DNA of 61,886 nt, taken from contig JBCBKU010000018.1 of NCBI GenBank assembly GCA_038521345.1, positions 1 through 61,886 on the forward strand. The letters run 5' to 3'. Source of the DNA: JBCBKU01 sp038521345 (GTDB lineage Bacteria > Pseudomonadota > Alphaproteobacteria > Rhodobacterales > Rhodobacteraceae). The notes below the pieces were generated by a model. It searched no databases and was not told the origin of the DNA. It saw only the letters and a list, made by a program, of their open reading frames with translations. Every line of letters starts with the position of its first letter. Position 1 is the first letter of the stretch. This document shows positions 41,552-49,632 of this stretch, one piece after another. The position numbers were made by a program, and so were the translations under genes.

Positions 41552-43027
41552 ATGGAGGATAAGACCTTGAGAATAAAGGCTATTGCCCGGCCAGATGAAG
41601 GTGCGTCTTCGTCGCGCGCCCTTACTGCGTTGGTCTTCGGGCTTGCGCTCGTACTTGCTCAGACAATCGCGAGCGCGGTTCGAGCCGCGCCGGACAGCTT
41701 TGCGGATCTTGCCGAGCAGGTAAGCCCCGCAGTTGTGAATATCACAACAGCGACGACAGTCGCCACGTCGACGGGACCCACGCCGATGGTTCCCGAAGGC
41801 TCGCCGTTTGAAGATTTCTTTCGGGATTTCCTCGATCGGAACCAAGATGGTCAACAGCGGCCTCGGCGCAGCCAGGCGCTGGGTTCGGGTTTCGTGATCT
41901 CTGAAGACGGATTCATTGTAACCAATAACCACGTCATCGCTAATGCCGACGAGATCAACATCGAATTCTTCTCGGGCAAAGAGCTCGTTGCCGAGGTGAT
42001 TGGCACTGACCCGAACACAGACCTTGCACTGCTTAAGGTCGAGAGCAACGAGCCGCTTCCCTTCGTTCCATGGGGCGACAGCGAAGTTGCCCGTGTTGGT
42101 GACTGGGTCATGGCGGTCGGAAACCCGCTTGGACAAGGCTTTTCTGTTTCGGCCGGCGTGGTTTCGGCGCGGGGTCGCGCCTTGTCGGGCAGCTACGACG
42201 ACTTCATCCAGACCGACGCCGCGATCAACCGGGGCAACTCTGGCGGCCCGCTCTTCAACATGGACGGTGAGGTCATAGGAGTGAACACCGCGATCCTGTC
42301 GCCGAACGGCGGTTCGATCGGTATCGGTTTCGCGATGTCGAGCCGCGTAGCTCAGAACGTGATCGCGCAGCTCGAGGAGTTTGGCGAGACGCGCCGGGGG
42401 TGGCTCGGCGTTCGCATTCAGGATGTGAGCGACGATGTGGCCGAGGCGATTGGGTTGCAAGAAGTGGCCGGGGCGCTGGTAACCGATGTTCCTGAAGGTC
42501 CGGCGGCCGAGGCCGGGATGGAGGCCGGCGACGTGATCCTGTCTTTCGACGGGGTCGAGGTGGCGGACACGCGCGAACTGGTCAACCGCGTTGGCAATAC
42601 CGAAGTGGGCAAGGCCGTTCGTGTGGTGGTCTTCCGCAATGGCGAGACGCAGACCCTGCGCGTGACGCTGGGTCGCCGGGAAGAGGCCGAGAATGCGATC
42701 CCGGCCGTGGCCGAACCTGCAGAGCCCATCGAGCGGGAAATGATGGGCCTGACGTTGTCGCCGATCACTGACGAGTTGCGTGAGCAGCTGGCCCTGCCGG
42801 ACAATGCCGCAGGCCTTGTGGTGCGCGATGTGGCCGAAGACAGCGAAGCTTTCGAGAAAGGCTTGCGCGCTGGGGACCTGATTGCGGAAGCGGGCCAGGA
42901 AAAGGTTGCCAGTGTAGCGGATCTTGATGAGCAGATCGCCAAAGCGGAAGAGGCCGGCCGCAAGTCGATCCTGCTGCTTGTTCGCCGGGCGGGCGAGCCG
43001 CGTTTTGTCGCTCTAAGCTTAGGCTGA
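41552..43027 (+). CDS. degP: DegP/Do-type periplasmic serine protease
   Basis: This HtrA-family protease of 491 residues degrades misfolded envelope proteins. A signal anchor spans about residues 20-45. The catalytic triad is visible: His in TNNHVI, Asp in TDLALLK and Ser in GNSGGPLF, followed by two PDZ domains (about residues 265-370 and 385-490). ATG 41552 opens the frame, but TTG 41567 has GGAGGAT seven bases upstream and may be the true start, giving MRIKAIARP. A 158-bp gap with a possible stress promoter separates it from DUF2065, and a terminator follows. Confidence 0.95.
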   Translation: MEDKTLRIKAIARPDEGASSSRALTALVFGLALVLAQTIASAVRAAPDSFADLAEQVSPAVVNITTATTVATSTGPTPMVPEGSPFEDFFRDFLDRNQDGQQRPRRSQALGSGFVISEDGFIVTNNHVIANADEINIEFFSGKELVAEVIGTDPNTDLALLKVESNEPLPFVPWGDSEVARVGDWVMAVGNPLGQGFSVSAGVVSARGRALSGSYDDFIQTDAAINRGNSGGPLFNMDGEVIGVNTAILSPNGGSIGIGFAMSSRVAQNVIAQLEEFGETRRGWLGVRIQDVSDDVAEAIGLQEVAGALVTDVPEGPAAEAGMEAGDVILSFDGVEVADTRELVNRVGNTEVGKAVRVVVFRNGETQTLRVTLGRREEAENAIPAVAEPAEPIEREMMGLTLSPITDELREQLALPDNAAGLVVRDVAEDSEAFEKGLRAGDLIAEAGQEKVASVADLDEQIAKAEEAGRKSILLLVRRAGEPRFVALSLG

Positions 43028-43044
43028 TCAGAACAAGTTTGGCG

Positions 43045-43070
43045 AAAGGGCGCCCACCTGGGCGCCCTTT
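43045..43070 (+). terminator. Intrinsic terminator after degP
   Basis: AAAGGGCGCCCA and TGGGCGCCCTTT form a perfect 12-bp inverted repeat around a CC centre, 18 bp after the degP stop, ending in a T-run and TCC. It is a strong Rho-independent terminator for the hflK-degP unit. Confidence 0.92.
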
Positions 43071-43143
43071 TCCATTGGGTAACGTCCTTGGGCCTGACAG
43101 GCCGAACGTCCTTCGTTAGTGCTGTCGCCGAGAACCGAAAGCC

Positions 43144-43905
43144 ATGACCCAACCATCTTACCAATCCTATGTGATCTGCACGTCGCCCCGAAGTGGAAGC
43201 ACGCTTCTCTGCGATCTACTCAAGGCAAGTGGTGTGGCCGGGCGGCCCGGATCGCATTTTCATACGCCAACATTCGAAGGCTGGTGCGAGGCCTATGGCC
43301 TTACACCAGAGCAGGCGACCGAGGCCGAGTTGCGGCCCCGGATCTTCGCCGCGGCACTTGCTAGGGGACGCGGTGACACGGATGTATTCGGCATGCGGAT
43401 GCAATACCGGAGTCTCGGGTTTTTTCGCTCGCAACTCGCCAAGTTCGCACCGCAACGACCAACAGATATCGCCCGCATTGAGGCTGTCTTCGGGCGAACG
43501 CGTTTCTTCTATTTGAAGCGGGCAGACAAGGTTGATCAGGCGGTGTCGCTTGTGAAAGCGGGGCAGACGGGCCTATGGCATCGAGCGCCAGACGGAACCG
43601 AGATCGAGCGCCTTTCGCCGCCGGCCGAACCAGTTTACGACGTCGAGCGGCTGCAAGACGTTTACGAGATGCTTGTGGCTGCCGAGACTGTCTGGACTGA
43701 CTGGTTTCAGGCCGAAGGTGTCTCGCCCGTACCACTGAGCTACGAGGTGTTGTCCGCAGATCCCTTGGGGGTGTTACGAGATGTACTGGCAGCTATCGGG
43801 CTGGATCGCGCGCATGCGGACGGGGTGACACCTGGTGTTGCCAAACTTGCTGATGCTGTTAGCGCAGACTGGGCCGCGCAGTTGCGCAAGGTGGTCCGGG
43901 TCTAG
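43144..43905 (+). CDS. Stf0-type sulfotransferase
   Basis: This cytosolic enzyme of 253 residues carries the PAPS 5' loop TSPRSGSTLLCDLL at residues 13-26, RRGxH-like GRPGSHFHTPTFEGW, and YLKRADKVDQAVSLVKA near residue 124. This order matches Stf0, the trehalose 2-sulfotransferase family of mycobacteria and marine alphaproteobacteria. The substrate is not evident. It is monocistronic between the degP terminator and the DnaE2 fragment, with which it converges over 11 bp. Confidence 0.88.
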   Translation: MTQPSYQSYVICTSPRSGSTLLCDLLKASGVAGRPGSHFHTPTFEGWCEAYGLTPEQATEAELRPRIFAAALARGRGDTDVFGMRMQYRSLGFFRSQLAKFAPQRPTDIARIEAVFGRTRFFYLKRADKVDQAVSLVKAGQTGLWHRAPDGTEIERLSPPAEPVYDVERLQDVYEMLVAAETVWTDWFQAEGVSPVPLSYEVLSADPLGVLRDVLAAIGLDRAHADGVTPGVAKLADAVSADWAAQLRKVVRV

Positions 43906-43916
43906 GCGGGAAGGGT

Positions 43917-44294
43917 TCAGCCCGCCGCGAGTGGCTGGTCCCGGAGCAGCTCATCAAGCATCCACGAGATATCCTCGATCTCTTCGGCCACAATATGCGT
44001 GACGCCACCTTCCCGTTGGAGTCGTCCGGTCACCCGCAGGCACCGCCCGGCAATGACCGCCCGGCGAAATCGTTCGTACATCTTGCGCCAGACGATGATG
44101 TTCGAGATTCCGGTTTCGTCTTCGAGTGTGATGAAGATCACCCCTTTCGCCGTCCCGGGACGCTGGCGGACCAGAACTAGGCCCGCCACAGCAACACGCG
44201 CCCCATTGGGTGGCTCGTCAAGCCGGTCGTGAGGCAGGCAAGACGGTGGTTGTGGCCACGGACGGGGCTGGATATCGGGTTCGAGGTTCGTCAT
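43917..44294 (-). pseudogene. Orphan C-terminal OB-fold of error-prone polymerase DnaE2 (ImuC)
   Basis: Residues about 30-125 carry VAGLVLVRQRPGTAKGVIF, LEDETGISNIIVW and VTGRLQREGGVTHIVAEE, the C-terminal OB domain of DnaE2. The polymerase, PHP and finger domains (some 950 residues) and the partners imuA and imuB are absent. The frame starts at ATG 44294 (125 residues), three bases after a perfect LexA box, and the 29 residues before the domain (MTNLEPDIQPRPWPQPP and on) are unlike DnaE2. I read this as the scar of an in-frame collapse of an SOS mutagenesis cassette, or possibly a repurposed SOS-controlled OB protein. The reading frame itself is intact. Confidence 0.72.
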
Positions 44295-44297
44295 CTG

Positions 44298-44312
44298 GAA
44301 CAAAAATAGAAC
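44298..44312 (-). promoter_or_regulatory. LexA (SOS) box
   Basis: On the minus strand GTTC is followed after seven bases (TATTTTT) by GTTC, a perfect match to the alphaproteobacterial LexA site GTTC-N7-GTTC. It overlaps a -10 hexamer TATTTT (44303-44308) with TTGCGG (44325-44330) 16 bp upstream. The inferred start point falls within about three bases of ATG 44294, so the message could be leaderless. Repression by LexA binding over the -10 is expected. Confidence 0.85.
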
Positions 44313-44415
44313 ATTTGTGCCGCGCCGCAAGACGTGAGCGATCAGGTCGAATTCGCACTGGTCGCGGGGCGGACCCATGGCTAGGTAGAGCTGCACCAGA
44401 ACACCGAGGAGCGAC

Positions 44416-44739
44416 ATGGCGAAAATCACCTATATCGAGCATGGCGGGAAGGAACACGTGGTTGATGTTCCAACCGGGCTGACCGTCATGGAGGGCGCTC
44501 GCGACAACAACATCCCTGGAATTGAGGCTGATTGCGGCGGCGCCTGCGCCTGTTCGACCTGCCATGTCTATGTCCATCCGGACTGGGTGGAAAAACTTCC
44601 CGCCAAGGATCCGATGGAAGAAGACATGCTGGATTTCGCTTATCAGCCGGACGAGACTCGATCGCGACTGACGTGCCAGTTGAAGGTGTCGGACGAGTTG
44701 GATGGATTGGTCGTGCAGATGCCGGAAAAGCAAATCTGA
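44416..44739 (+). CDS. [2Fe-2S] ferredoxin (adrenodoxin type)
   Basis: This electron carrier of 107 residues has Cys40, Cys46, Cys49 and Cys87 as cluster ligands (C-x5-C-x2-C ... C), as in FdxB and Rhodobacter ferredoxin VI. It has Glu/Asp-rich surfaces for partner binding. It may serve iron-sulfur assembly or a cytochrome P450, and no partner gene is adjacent. GAGGAG with a good spacer lies before ATG 44416. Its stop overlaps the next start (TGATG). Confidence 0.94.
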   Translation: MAKITYIEHGGKEHVVDVPTGLTVMEGARDNNIPGIEADCGGACACSTCHVYVHPDWVEKLPAKDPMEEDMLDFAYQPDETRSRLTCQLKVSDELDGLVVQMPEKQI

Positions 44740-45434
44740 TGCTGCGGTGGGTCGCACTAGTCTTTGCCTTTGCTCTACCTGCAGGCGCGGGTGAGATCAT
44801 AACGGGGGCGCGGTACGACGATCCCACGACGCGATATGCCCACGGCGTCCTTGGCGATGCCGTTGAATGGGGAACACTGGTCCTTGAAACCAACGACGGG
44901 CGCGTCCTGCGCATCGTTTTGCCGGAAGAGCGGGTGTTCGAAGATCTCGAGCCACGGCTTGCCGACCTAGATGGGAACGGCCGCCCGGAAGCGATCGTCG
45001 TCGAGAGCCACCAGAGTTTCGGGGCTCGGCTGTCGATCTATGGGCTCGAGGGTCTGGTCGCTGCCAATGATTGGATCGGCACCCCGAACCGTTGGCTCGC
45101 TCCCATTGGTGCCGCGGATTTGGACGGCGACGGTGTGACCGACATTGCGTATGTCGACCGCCCGCATCTTGCCAAGACGATCAGAATATTTGCTTTCGAG
45201 GATAGCGGCTTGGTCGAACGGGCTGCCCTTCGAGGATATTCCAACCACCGGATTGGCGAGGACTTCATATCCGGGGGCATTCGCGACTGTGGTCAGGGCC
45301 CTGAGATGGTCGTCGCGCGAGCCGACTGGTCTGGGATCGTAGGTCTGCGCTGGACCGGGAGCGGCTTCGCCGAGACTGCGGTTGCAGGAGATGTATCGCA
45401 ATCCGTATTCGAGCAGGCGTTGGATTGCCGCTAA
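44739..45434 (+). CDS. Secreted FG-GAP/VCBS-like repeat protein
   Basis: This 231-residue protein has a signal peptide (MLRWVALVFAFALPAGA-G). Two calcium-type repeats are clear: LADLDGNGRPEAIVVES near residue 77 and AADLDGDGVTDIAYVDRP near residue 126, each followed by a beta strand pair, as in a beta-propeller. ATG 44739 is chosen because the stop of ferredoxin overlaps it. The upstream frame to 44532 is antisense-like sequence within ferredoxin. The ligand and partner are unknown. Confidence 0.82.
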   Translation: MLRWVALVFAFALPAGAGEIITGARYDDPTTRYAHGVLGDAVEWGTLVLETNDGRVLRIVLPEERVFEDLEPRLADLDGNGRPEAIVVESHQSFGARLSIYGLEGLVAANDWIGTPNRWLAPIGAADLDGDGVTDIAYVDRPHLAKTIRIFAFEDSGLVERAALRGYSNHRIGEDFISGGIRDCGQGPEMVVARADWSGIVGLRWTGSGFAETAVAGDVSQSVFEQALDCR

Positions 45435-45530
45435 CCCCCGGTTTCGTGAGGCGCTGAGGTTTTTCGATCTGGGCGGTCTTGGGCGGGCGCCAGCTTCAGA
45501 AACTGCCTCGGAATGGAACCGAGTGTATGG

Positions 45531-46781
45531 TCATTCAAGGGCTCTCCAGCCAATGTCGCGCCGGAATACACCCTCTGCCCAGTCGATCTGCGAAGCAAGG
45601 GCGTAGGCCCGGTCGCGCGCCTCGGTGAGGGTCGTCCCGCGCGCTGTGGCGTTAAGCACGCGTCCACCGGCCGAGACGATTTGGCCGTCGACCCGCGCGG
45701 TTCCTGCGTGGAAGACCATATTGCTGCTGTCATTCGGCATCTGCTCGAGCCCTCGGATCACGCTGCCCTTCGCATAGGGGCCCGGATAGCCCTTGGATGC
45801 CATGACGATGGTCATGGCGTGGTCTTCCGCCCAGTGAACCCGTGTTTCGGCCAACCGCCCCTCGGCCGCGGCGTGGATCAGGTCGAATGCCTGGCCGCCC
45901 AGTCGCATCATCAGGACCTGGCACTCGGGATCTCCGAAGCGGACGTTGTACTCGATAAGCCGCGGCATGCCATTTTGGATCATCAGCCCGGCATAGAGAA
46001 CACCCTGATAGGGTGTGCCGCGCCGCGACATCTCGGCCAGCGTCGGACGAATAATCGTTTCCATGACACGGTCTTCCACATCTGCCGTCATGATTGGCGC
46101 CGGGGAATAGGCACCCATGCCGCCAGTATTCGGGCCGGTATCCCCATCGCCCACGCGTTTGTGGTCCTGTGCGGTGCCGATCGCCAGCGCCGTGGTCCCG
46201 TCCGCTAGAACAAAGAATGACGCCTCCTCGCCTTCCAGAACCTCTTCGATGACGAGCGCGCCACCGAATTCTATTAGGGTGTCGACAGCCTCGTGCGCCG
46301 CGTCAGCAGTGGGCGCCACGACCACCCCTTTGCCGGCGGCAAGTCCGTCAGCCTTGATGACAATGGGCGCGCCATGGGTTTCGATATATGCATGGGCGTC
46401 GTCTGCGTCCGTGAAGTGCGCCCATGCCGCAGTCGGGACGCAAGCGGCGTCGGCGATCTCTTTCGTGAATGTCTTTGAAGCCTCAAGACGGGCGGCAGCA
46501 GCCGACGGCCCGAAGACCAGAAGCCCCGCGTCGCGCAGACGATCCGTAACCCCGGATTCAAGCGGAGCCTCAGGCCCCACAATGACAAGGTCCACCGTAT
46601 TCTCGCCGGCGAAATCGGCCACGCTGGCCGGATCGCAAATGTCGATCTGTGCGCACTCGGCAATCTCTGCGATCCCGGCATTTCCCGGCGCTACGATCAA
46701 TCGGTCGCACTTGGGGTTCTGCAGCGCGGCCCAGGCAAGGCTGTGCTCACGCCCGCCACCGCCGAGGATCAGAATGTTCAC
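45531..46781 (-). CDS. purD: Phosphoribosylamine-glycine ligase
   Basis: This GAR synthetase of 416 residues acts in purine synthesis. GGGGREHSLAWA at residues 7-18 is the N-terminal motif. VIKADGLAAGKGVVVA near residue 140 is the ATP-grasp loop, and FGDPECQVLMMR near residue 277 is a signature. GTG 46781 follows AAGGGA. The 96 bp beyond its stop are shared with the end of the FG-GAP gene, without a terminator I can see. It is divergent from the GRDP-like gene. Confidence 0.96.
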   Translation of the reverse strand: MNILILGGGGREHSLAWAALQNPKCDRLIVAPGNAGIAEIAECAQIDICDPASVADFAGENTVDLVIVGPEAPLESGVTDRLRDAGLLVFGPSAAAARLEASKTFTKEIADAACVPTAAWAHFTDADDAHAYIETHGAPIVIKADGLAAGKGVVVAPTADAAHEAVDTLIEFGGALVIEEVLEGEEASFFVLADGTTALAIGTAQDHKRVGDGDTGPNTGGMGAYSPAPIMTADVEDRVMETIIRPTLAEMSRRGTPYQGVLYAGLMIQNGMPRLIEYNVRFGDPECQVLMMRLGGQAFDLIHAAAEGRLAETRVHWAEDHAMTIVMASKGYPGPYAKGSVIRGLEQMPNDSSNMVFHAGTARVDGQIVSAGGRVLNATARGTTLTEARDRAYALASQIDWAEGVFRRDIGWRALE

Positions 46782-46855
46782 ACCATGTCCCTTATGCTGT
46801 CACATTTCCCGGCTACTCAAAACGCGAGTACAGGACCACGCCGGGGGGAACAAGG

Positions 46856-47491
46856 ATGCGAAACCCTGAGCTCTGGGCCAAGATCAAGGCCCACCGGTTT
46901 GACGCGACAACCGGAACCAAGCCCTTCTCCGCCAAGCTGGCCGAGCAGCAGAGCTGGGGTACCAAGGATACTGAAAAGGCGATCCGCGAGTACAGGCGCT
47001 TTCTTTATCTTACCCAGATTGCCGAAGGCCAGGTCACGCCGTCCAACGTGATCGACCGTGTCTGGCACACGCATTTGACCTTCACCCGGAACTACTGGGA
47101 TGAATTCTGTGGCAAGGTTCTTGGCAAACCACTGCACCACGACCCGTGCGAGGGCGACGAAGAAATGCCGCGATATCGCGCGCAATATGAAGCGACGCTG
47201 AAGCTTTATCGCGACGAGTTCGGGAACGACCCTCCCCGACTGCTCTGGCCGCATCCGGCCTCCAAACGCTACATCGTCGCCGGCGCGGTGATCTCAATTG
47301 TGGGTGTAGCGATGGCAGCTATCTCACTCTACGCCAACGGGATTGAAGGTGGCTGGATATGGACCGGGGGCGGAGCTGCGATTGCCCTGTTTGGTGTTCT
47401 TCTTTGCGCGCGATACCAGTCACGGCTTTCTTCCGGAGGAAGCGGCTGTGGGGTGTCCGGATGTGGTGGCTGTGGGGGCGGCTGCGGCTAG
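46856..47491 (+). CDS. GRDP-like domain membrane protein with Cys/Gly tail
   Basis: This 211-residue protein joins three parts. Residues 1-130 are a helical module with DRVWHTHL (68-73 region) and HHDPCEGD, the glycine-rich-domain-protein/DUF1399 pattern whose histidines may bind metal. Residues 138-160 and 167-186 are two membrane helices. The tail 194-211 contains Cys198, 203, 206 and 210 among glycines. Similar tails occur in TIGR04222-type proteins. ATG 46856 follows a GGG-rich ribosome site; upstream frame is not homologous. It lies between purD and xseA. The function is unknown. Confidence 0.75.
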   Translation: MRNPELWAKIKAHRFDATTGTKPFSAKLAEQQSWGTKDTEKAIREYRRFLYLTQIAEGQVTPSNVIDRVWHTHLTFTRNYWDEFCGKVLGKPLHHDPCEGDEEMPRYRAQYEATLKLYRDEFGNDPPRLLWPHPASKRYIVAGAVISIVGVAMAAISLYANGIEGGWIWTGGGAAIALFGVLLCARYQSRLSSGGSGCGVSGCGGCGGGCG

Positions 47492-47531
47492 GGCTCTGGC
47501 GGACACCAAGCCGCCCGTCTAATCTCGGCGT

Positions 47532-49040
47532 ATGGATGATCTGATCGACGACCCGCAGCCGGGCGAGAACGCGCACGAGTTCACTGTCTCGGAGATTTCC
47601 GGCGCCGTGAAACGGGTGGTCGAAGGTGAATTCGGCCGAGTGCGCGTCAAGGGCGAAGTCGGGCGTGTGGTTTGGGCAAGATCGGGGCATCTTTATTTCG
47701 ACCTCAAGGATGATCGAGCGGTTCTTGCCGCGGTGTCATGGAAAGGACAGGCTGCGCGTTTGCCCGTGAAACCCGAAGAGGGAATGGAAGTCGTCGCTTT
47801 GGGCAGGCTGACAACGTTTCCGGGGCAATCGAAGTACCAGATGATCGTCGATGACGTGCGGCCGGCAGGTATTGGCGCGTTGATGGCGATGCTTGAAAAG
47901 CGCAAGAAGACACTGGAGTCCGAGGGTCTGTTCGCGGCCGAGCGCAAGCGGCCGCTTCCTTATCTCCCGGATGTGGTCGGGGTCGTGACATCGCCTACGG
48001 GCGCGGTGATCCGGGACATTCTCCATCGCTTGCGCGACCGGTTTCCGCGAAAAGTGCTGGTCTGGCCGGTGGCCGTACAGGGCGAGCGCTCGGCACCAGA
48101 GGTTGTCGCGGCAATTGAAGGGTTCAACGCGATGTCGCCCGGAGGTGCATTGCCAAGGCCCGATGTCCTCATTGTCGCCCGCGGCGGTGGATCGATCGAG
48201 GATCTCTGGAGCTTTAATGAAGAAGCGGTGGTTCGTGCCGCAGCGGCATCGGACATCCCGCTGATTTCGGCAGTGGGGCACGAAACGGACACGACACTCA
48301 TCGACTTTGCCTCGGACCGGCGTGCGCCCACACCGACGGCCGCCGCCGAAATGGCGGTTCCCGTTCGGTTGGACCTGCTGGCATGGATCGACGGGCAGGC
48401 AGCGCGCCTGAGTCGTGGATTGAGCCAAAGCATCACTCAGCGCCGCCAGCGATTAGCGGATTTGTCTCGGGCGCTTCCGGTGGCCGGAACGCTCTTGTCG
48501 GTGCCGTCTCAGCGACTCGATGCTGCCGTGGCGCGCCTCGGGCCGGCATTGCGCGGCGCGGCGGCAGCCAAACGCGCGGCGCTCGCGGAGACAGCGCTTC
48601 GGCCTGCTACTATCCGTGCGCTGATGGCACGCCGCCGCGACAGGTTTGGAACCCTCGGTGCGCGCCTTGCACCGGCCTTTGATCGAATGCTTAAGGACAG
48701 GGCTCGAGAGACCGCTAGGGCAAGAACCGAGCTTGACCGACTGAACACCCGGTTGGCGGCTGCCTGGCCGCGAAGCCAGACCCGCCGGACCGAGCAGTTG
48801 GACGACCGCGCGCGCCTGCTCGGCACCCTTGGATACGAGGCGACACTCGCGCGGGGCTTTGCATTGGTCTGGGACGGAGACAAGGTTGTCAAATCCGTTG
48901 TCGCCGCGCGGCAGGCCGACGCGCTCGAGCTTCAGTTCGCCGATGGGCGGGTCGGCACCGAAGGCGCATCCGCCGCGCCGCGGCCACCGCGGAAACAACG
49001 ATCGTCACCCGATAGCTCGGATCAGGGTTCGTTGTTCTGA
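47532..49040 (+). CDS. xseA: Exodeoxyribonuclease VII large subunit
   Basis: This 502-residue subunit has an N-terminal OB domain (FTVSEISGAVKRVVEG, GEVGRVVWARSGHLYFDLKD), the catalytic domain with VVTSPTGAVIRDI, RGGGSIEDLWSFNEE and GHETDTTLIDFASDRRAPTP, and a long coiled-coil Ala/Arg helix region before the C-terminal KGFAL-like ARGFALVWDGD. All expected motifs are present. The xseB small subunit is not in the window. It starts 40 bp after the GRDP-like gene. Confidence 0.97.
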   Translation: MDDLIDDPQPGENAHEFTVSEISGAVKRVVEGEFGRVRVKGEVGRVVWARSGHLYFDLKDDRAVLAAVSWKGQAARLPVKPEEGMEVVALGRLTTFPGQSKYQMIVDDVRPAGIGALMAMLEKRKKTLESEGLFAAERKRPLPYLPDVVGVVTSPTGAVIRDILHRLRDRFPRKVLVWPVAVQGERSAPEVVAAIEGFNAMSPGGALPRPDVLIVARGGGSIEDLWSFNEEAVVRAAAASDIPLISAVGHETDTTLIDFASDRRAPTPTAAAEMAVPVRLDLLAWIDGQAARLSRGLSQSITQRRQRLADLSRALPVAGTLLSVPSQRLDAAVARLGPALRGAAAAKRAALAETALRPATIRALMARRRDRFGTLGARLAPAFDRMLKDRARETARARTELDRLNTRLAAAWPRSQTRRTEQLDDRARLLGTLGYEATLARGFALVWDGDKVVKSVVAARQADALELQFADGRVGTEGASAAPRPPRKQRSSPDSSDQGSLF

Positions 49041-49055
49041 CCGCCGTCACCGGAC

Positions 49056-49451
49056 TCAGACGCCGACCTCCGGGCCGAGGCAAAGCATGGGCTCTGGACT
49101 GTCCTGGGTCTCATAAAGCGCCGTTGTAGATGGGTCGGCGCCAAATACAGCTTCAAGCCCACCGGGGCGTTCGAAAAACTGCCAGCATTGAGGCGTCTCA
49201 ATCTCTTCATAGTCGAAGCAGATAAGATCCCCGACCGGGTACCAGATGCCCTCTTGGCACTGTCCGTCCAGAAACGACCACCGAACTCTCCGGTTCGGAA
49301 AATACTCCTCGATGCCGTAGGCAACGCCGCCCTCTGAATAAGTCAGCGTCTTGCCCGTCGTGTAGCCCTCGAACTCGGCTGCATTCATGGGCGTTTCTGC
49401 TGTCGCGGGTATTCCGGCGAGCATGGCGGCAAGGGCGATAACAAAGCGCAT
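49056..49451 (-). CDS. Small secreted hypothetical protein with Cys residues
   Basis: This protein of about 131 residues has a signal peptide (MRFVIALAAMLAGIPATA). The mature domain contains DGQCQEGIWYPVGDLICFDY and ETPQCWQF, four Cys in all, so disulfides are likely. Alternative starts at 49454 and 49463 are adjacent. The W/Cys layout resembles the protein at 27083-27445, and the two may belong to one family. It converges on xseA with a 15-bp gap. No function is known. Confidence 0.6.
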   Translation of the reverse strand: MRFVIALAAMLAGIPATAETPMNAAEFEGYTTGKTLTYSEGGVAYGIEEYFPNRRVRWSFLDGQCQEGIWYPVGDLICFDYEEIETPQCWQFFERPGGLEAVFGADPSTTALYETQDSPEPMLCLGPEVGV

Positions 49452-49632
49452 CATGGGTGGCATATGGCAGCCCGGGGGCTCCGCCGCCAGTCGCCGTTCG
49501 GAGAAAGGACGTCCGGCGCGCGTGTTCTTGCTTCTACTGCATCGGGAAACGGCAAGGAGTGTCGTTTTTGTCGCGCGCGACTGACTTCGGCATGGCTTAG
49601 GGTTCTAAAAACCGCGAGAGGAGACAGGGCAG

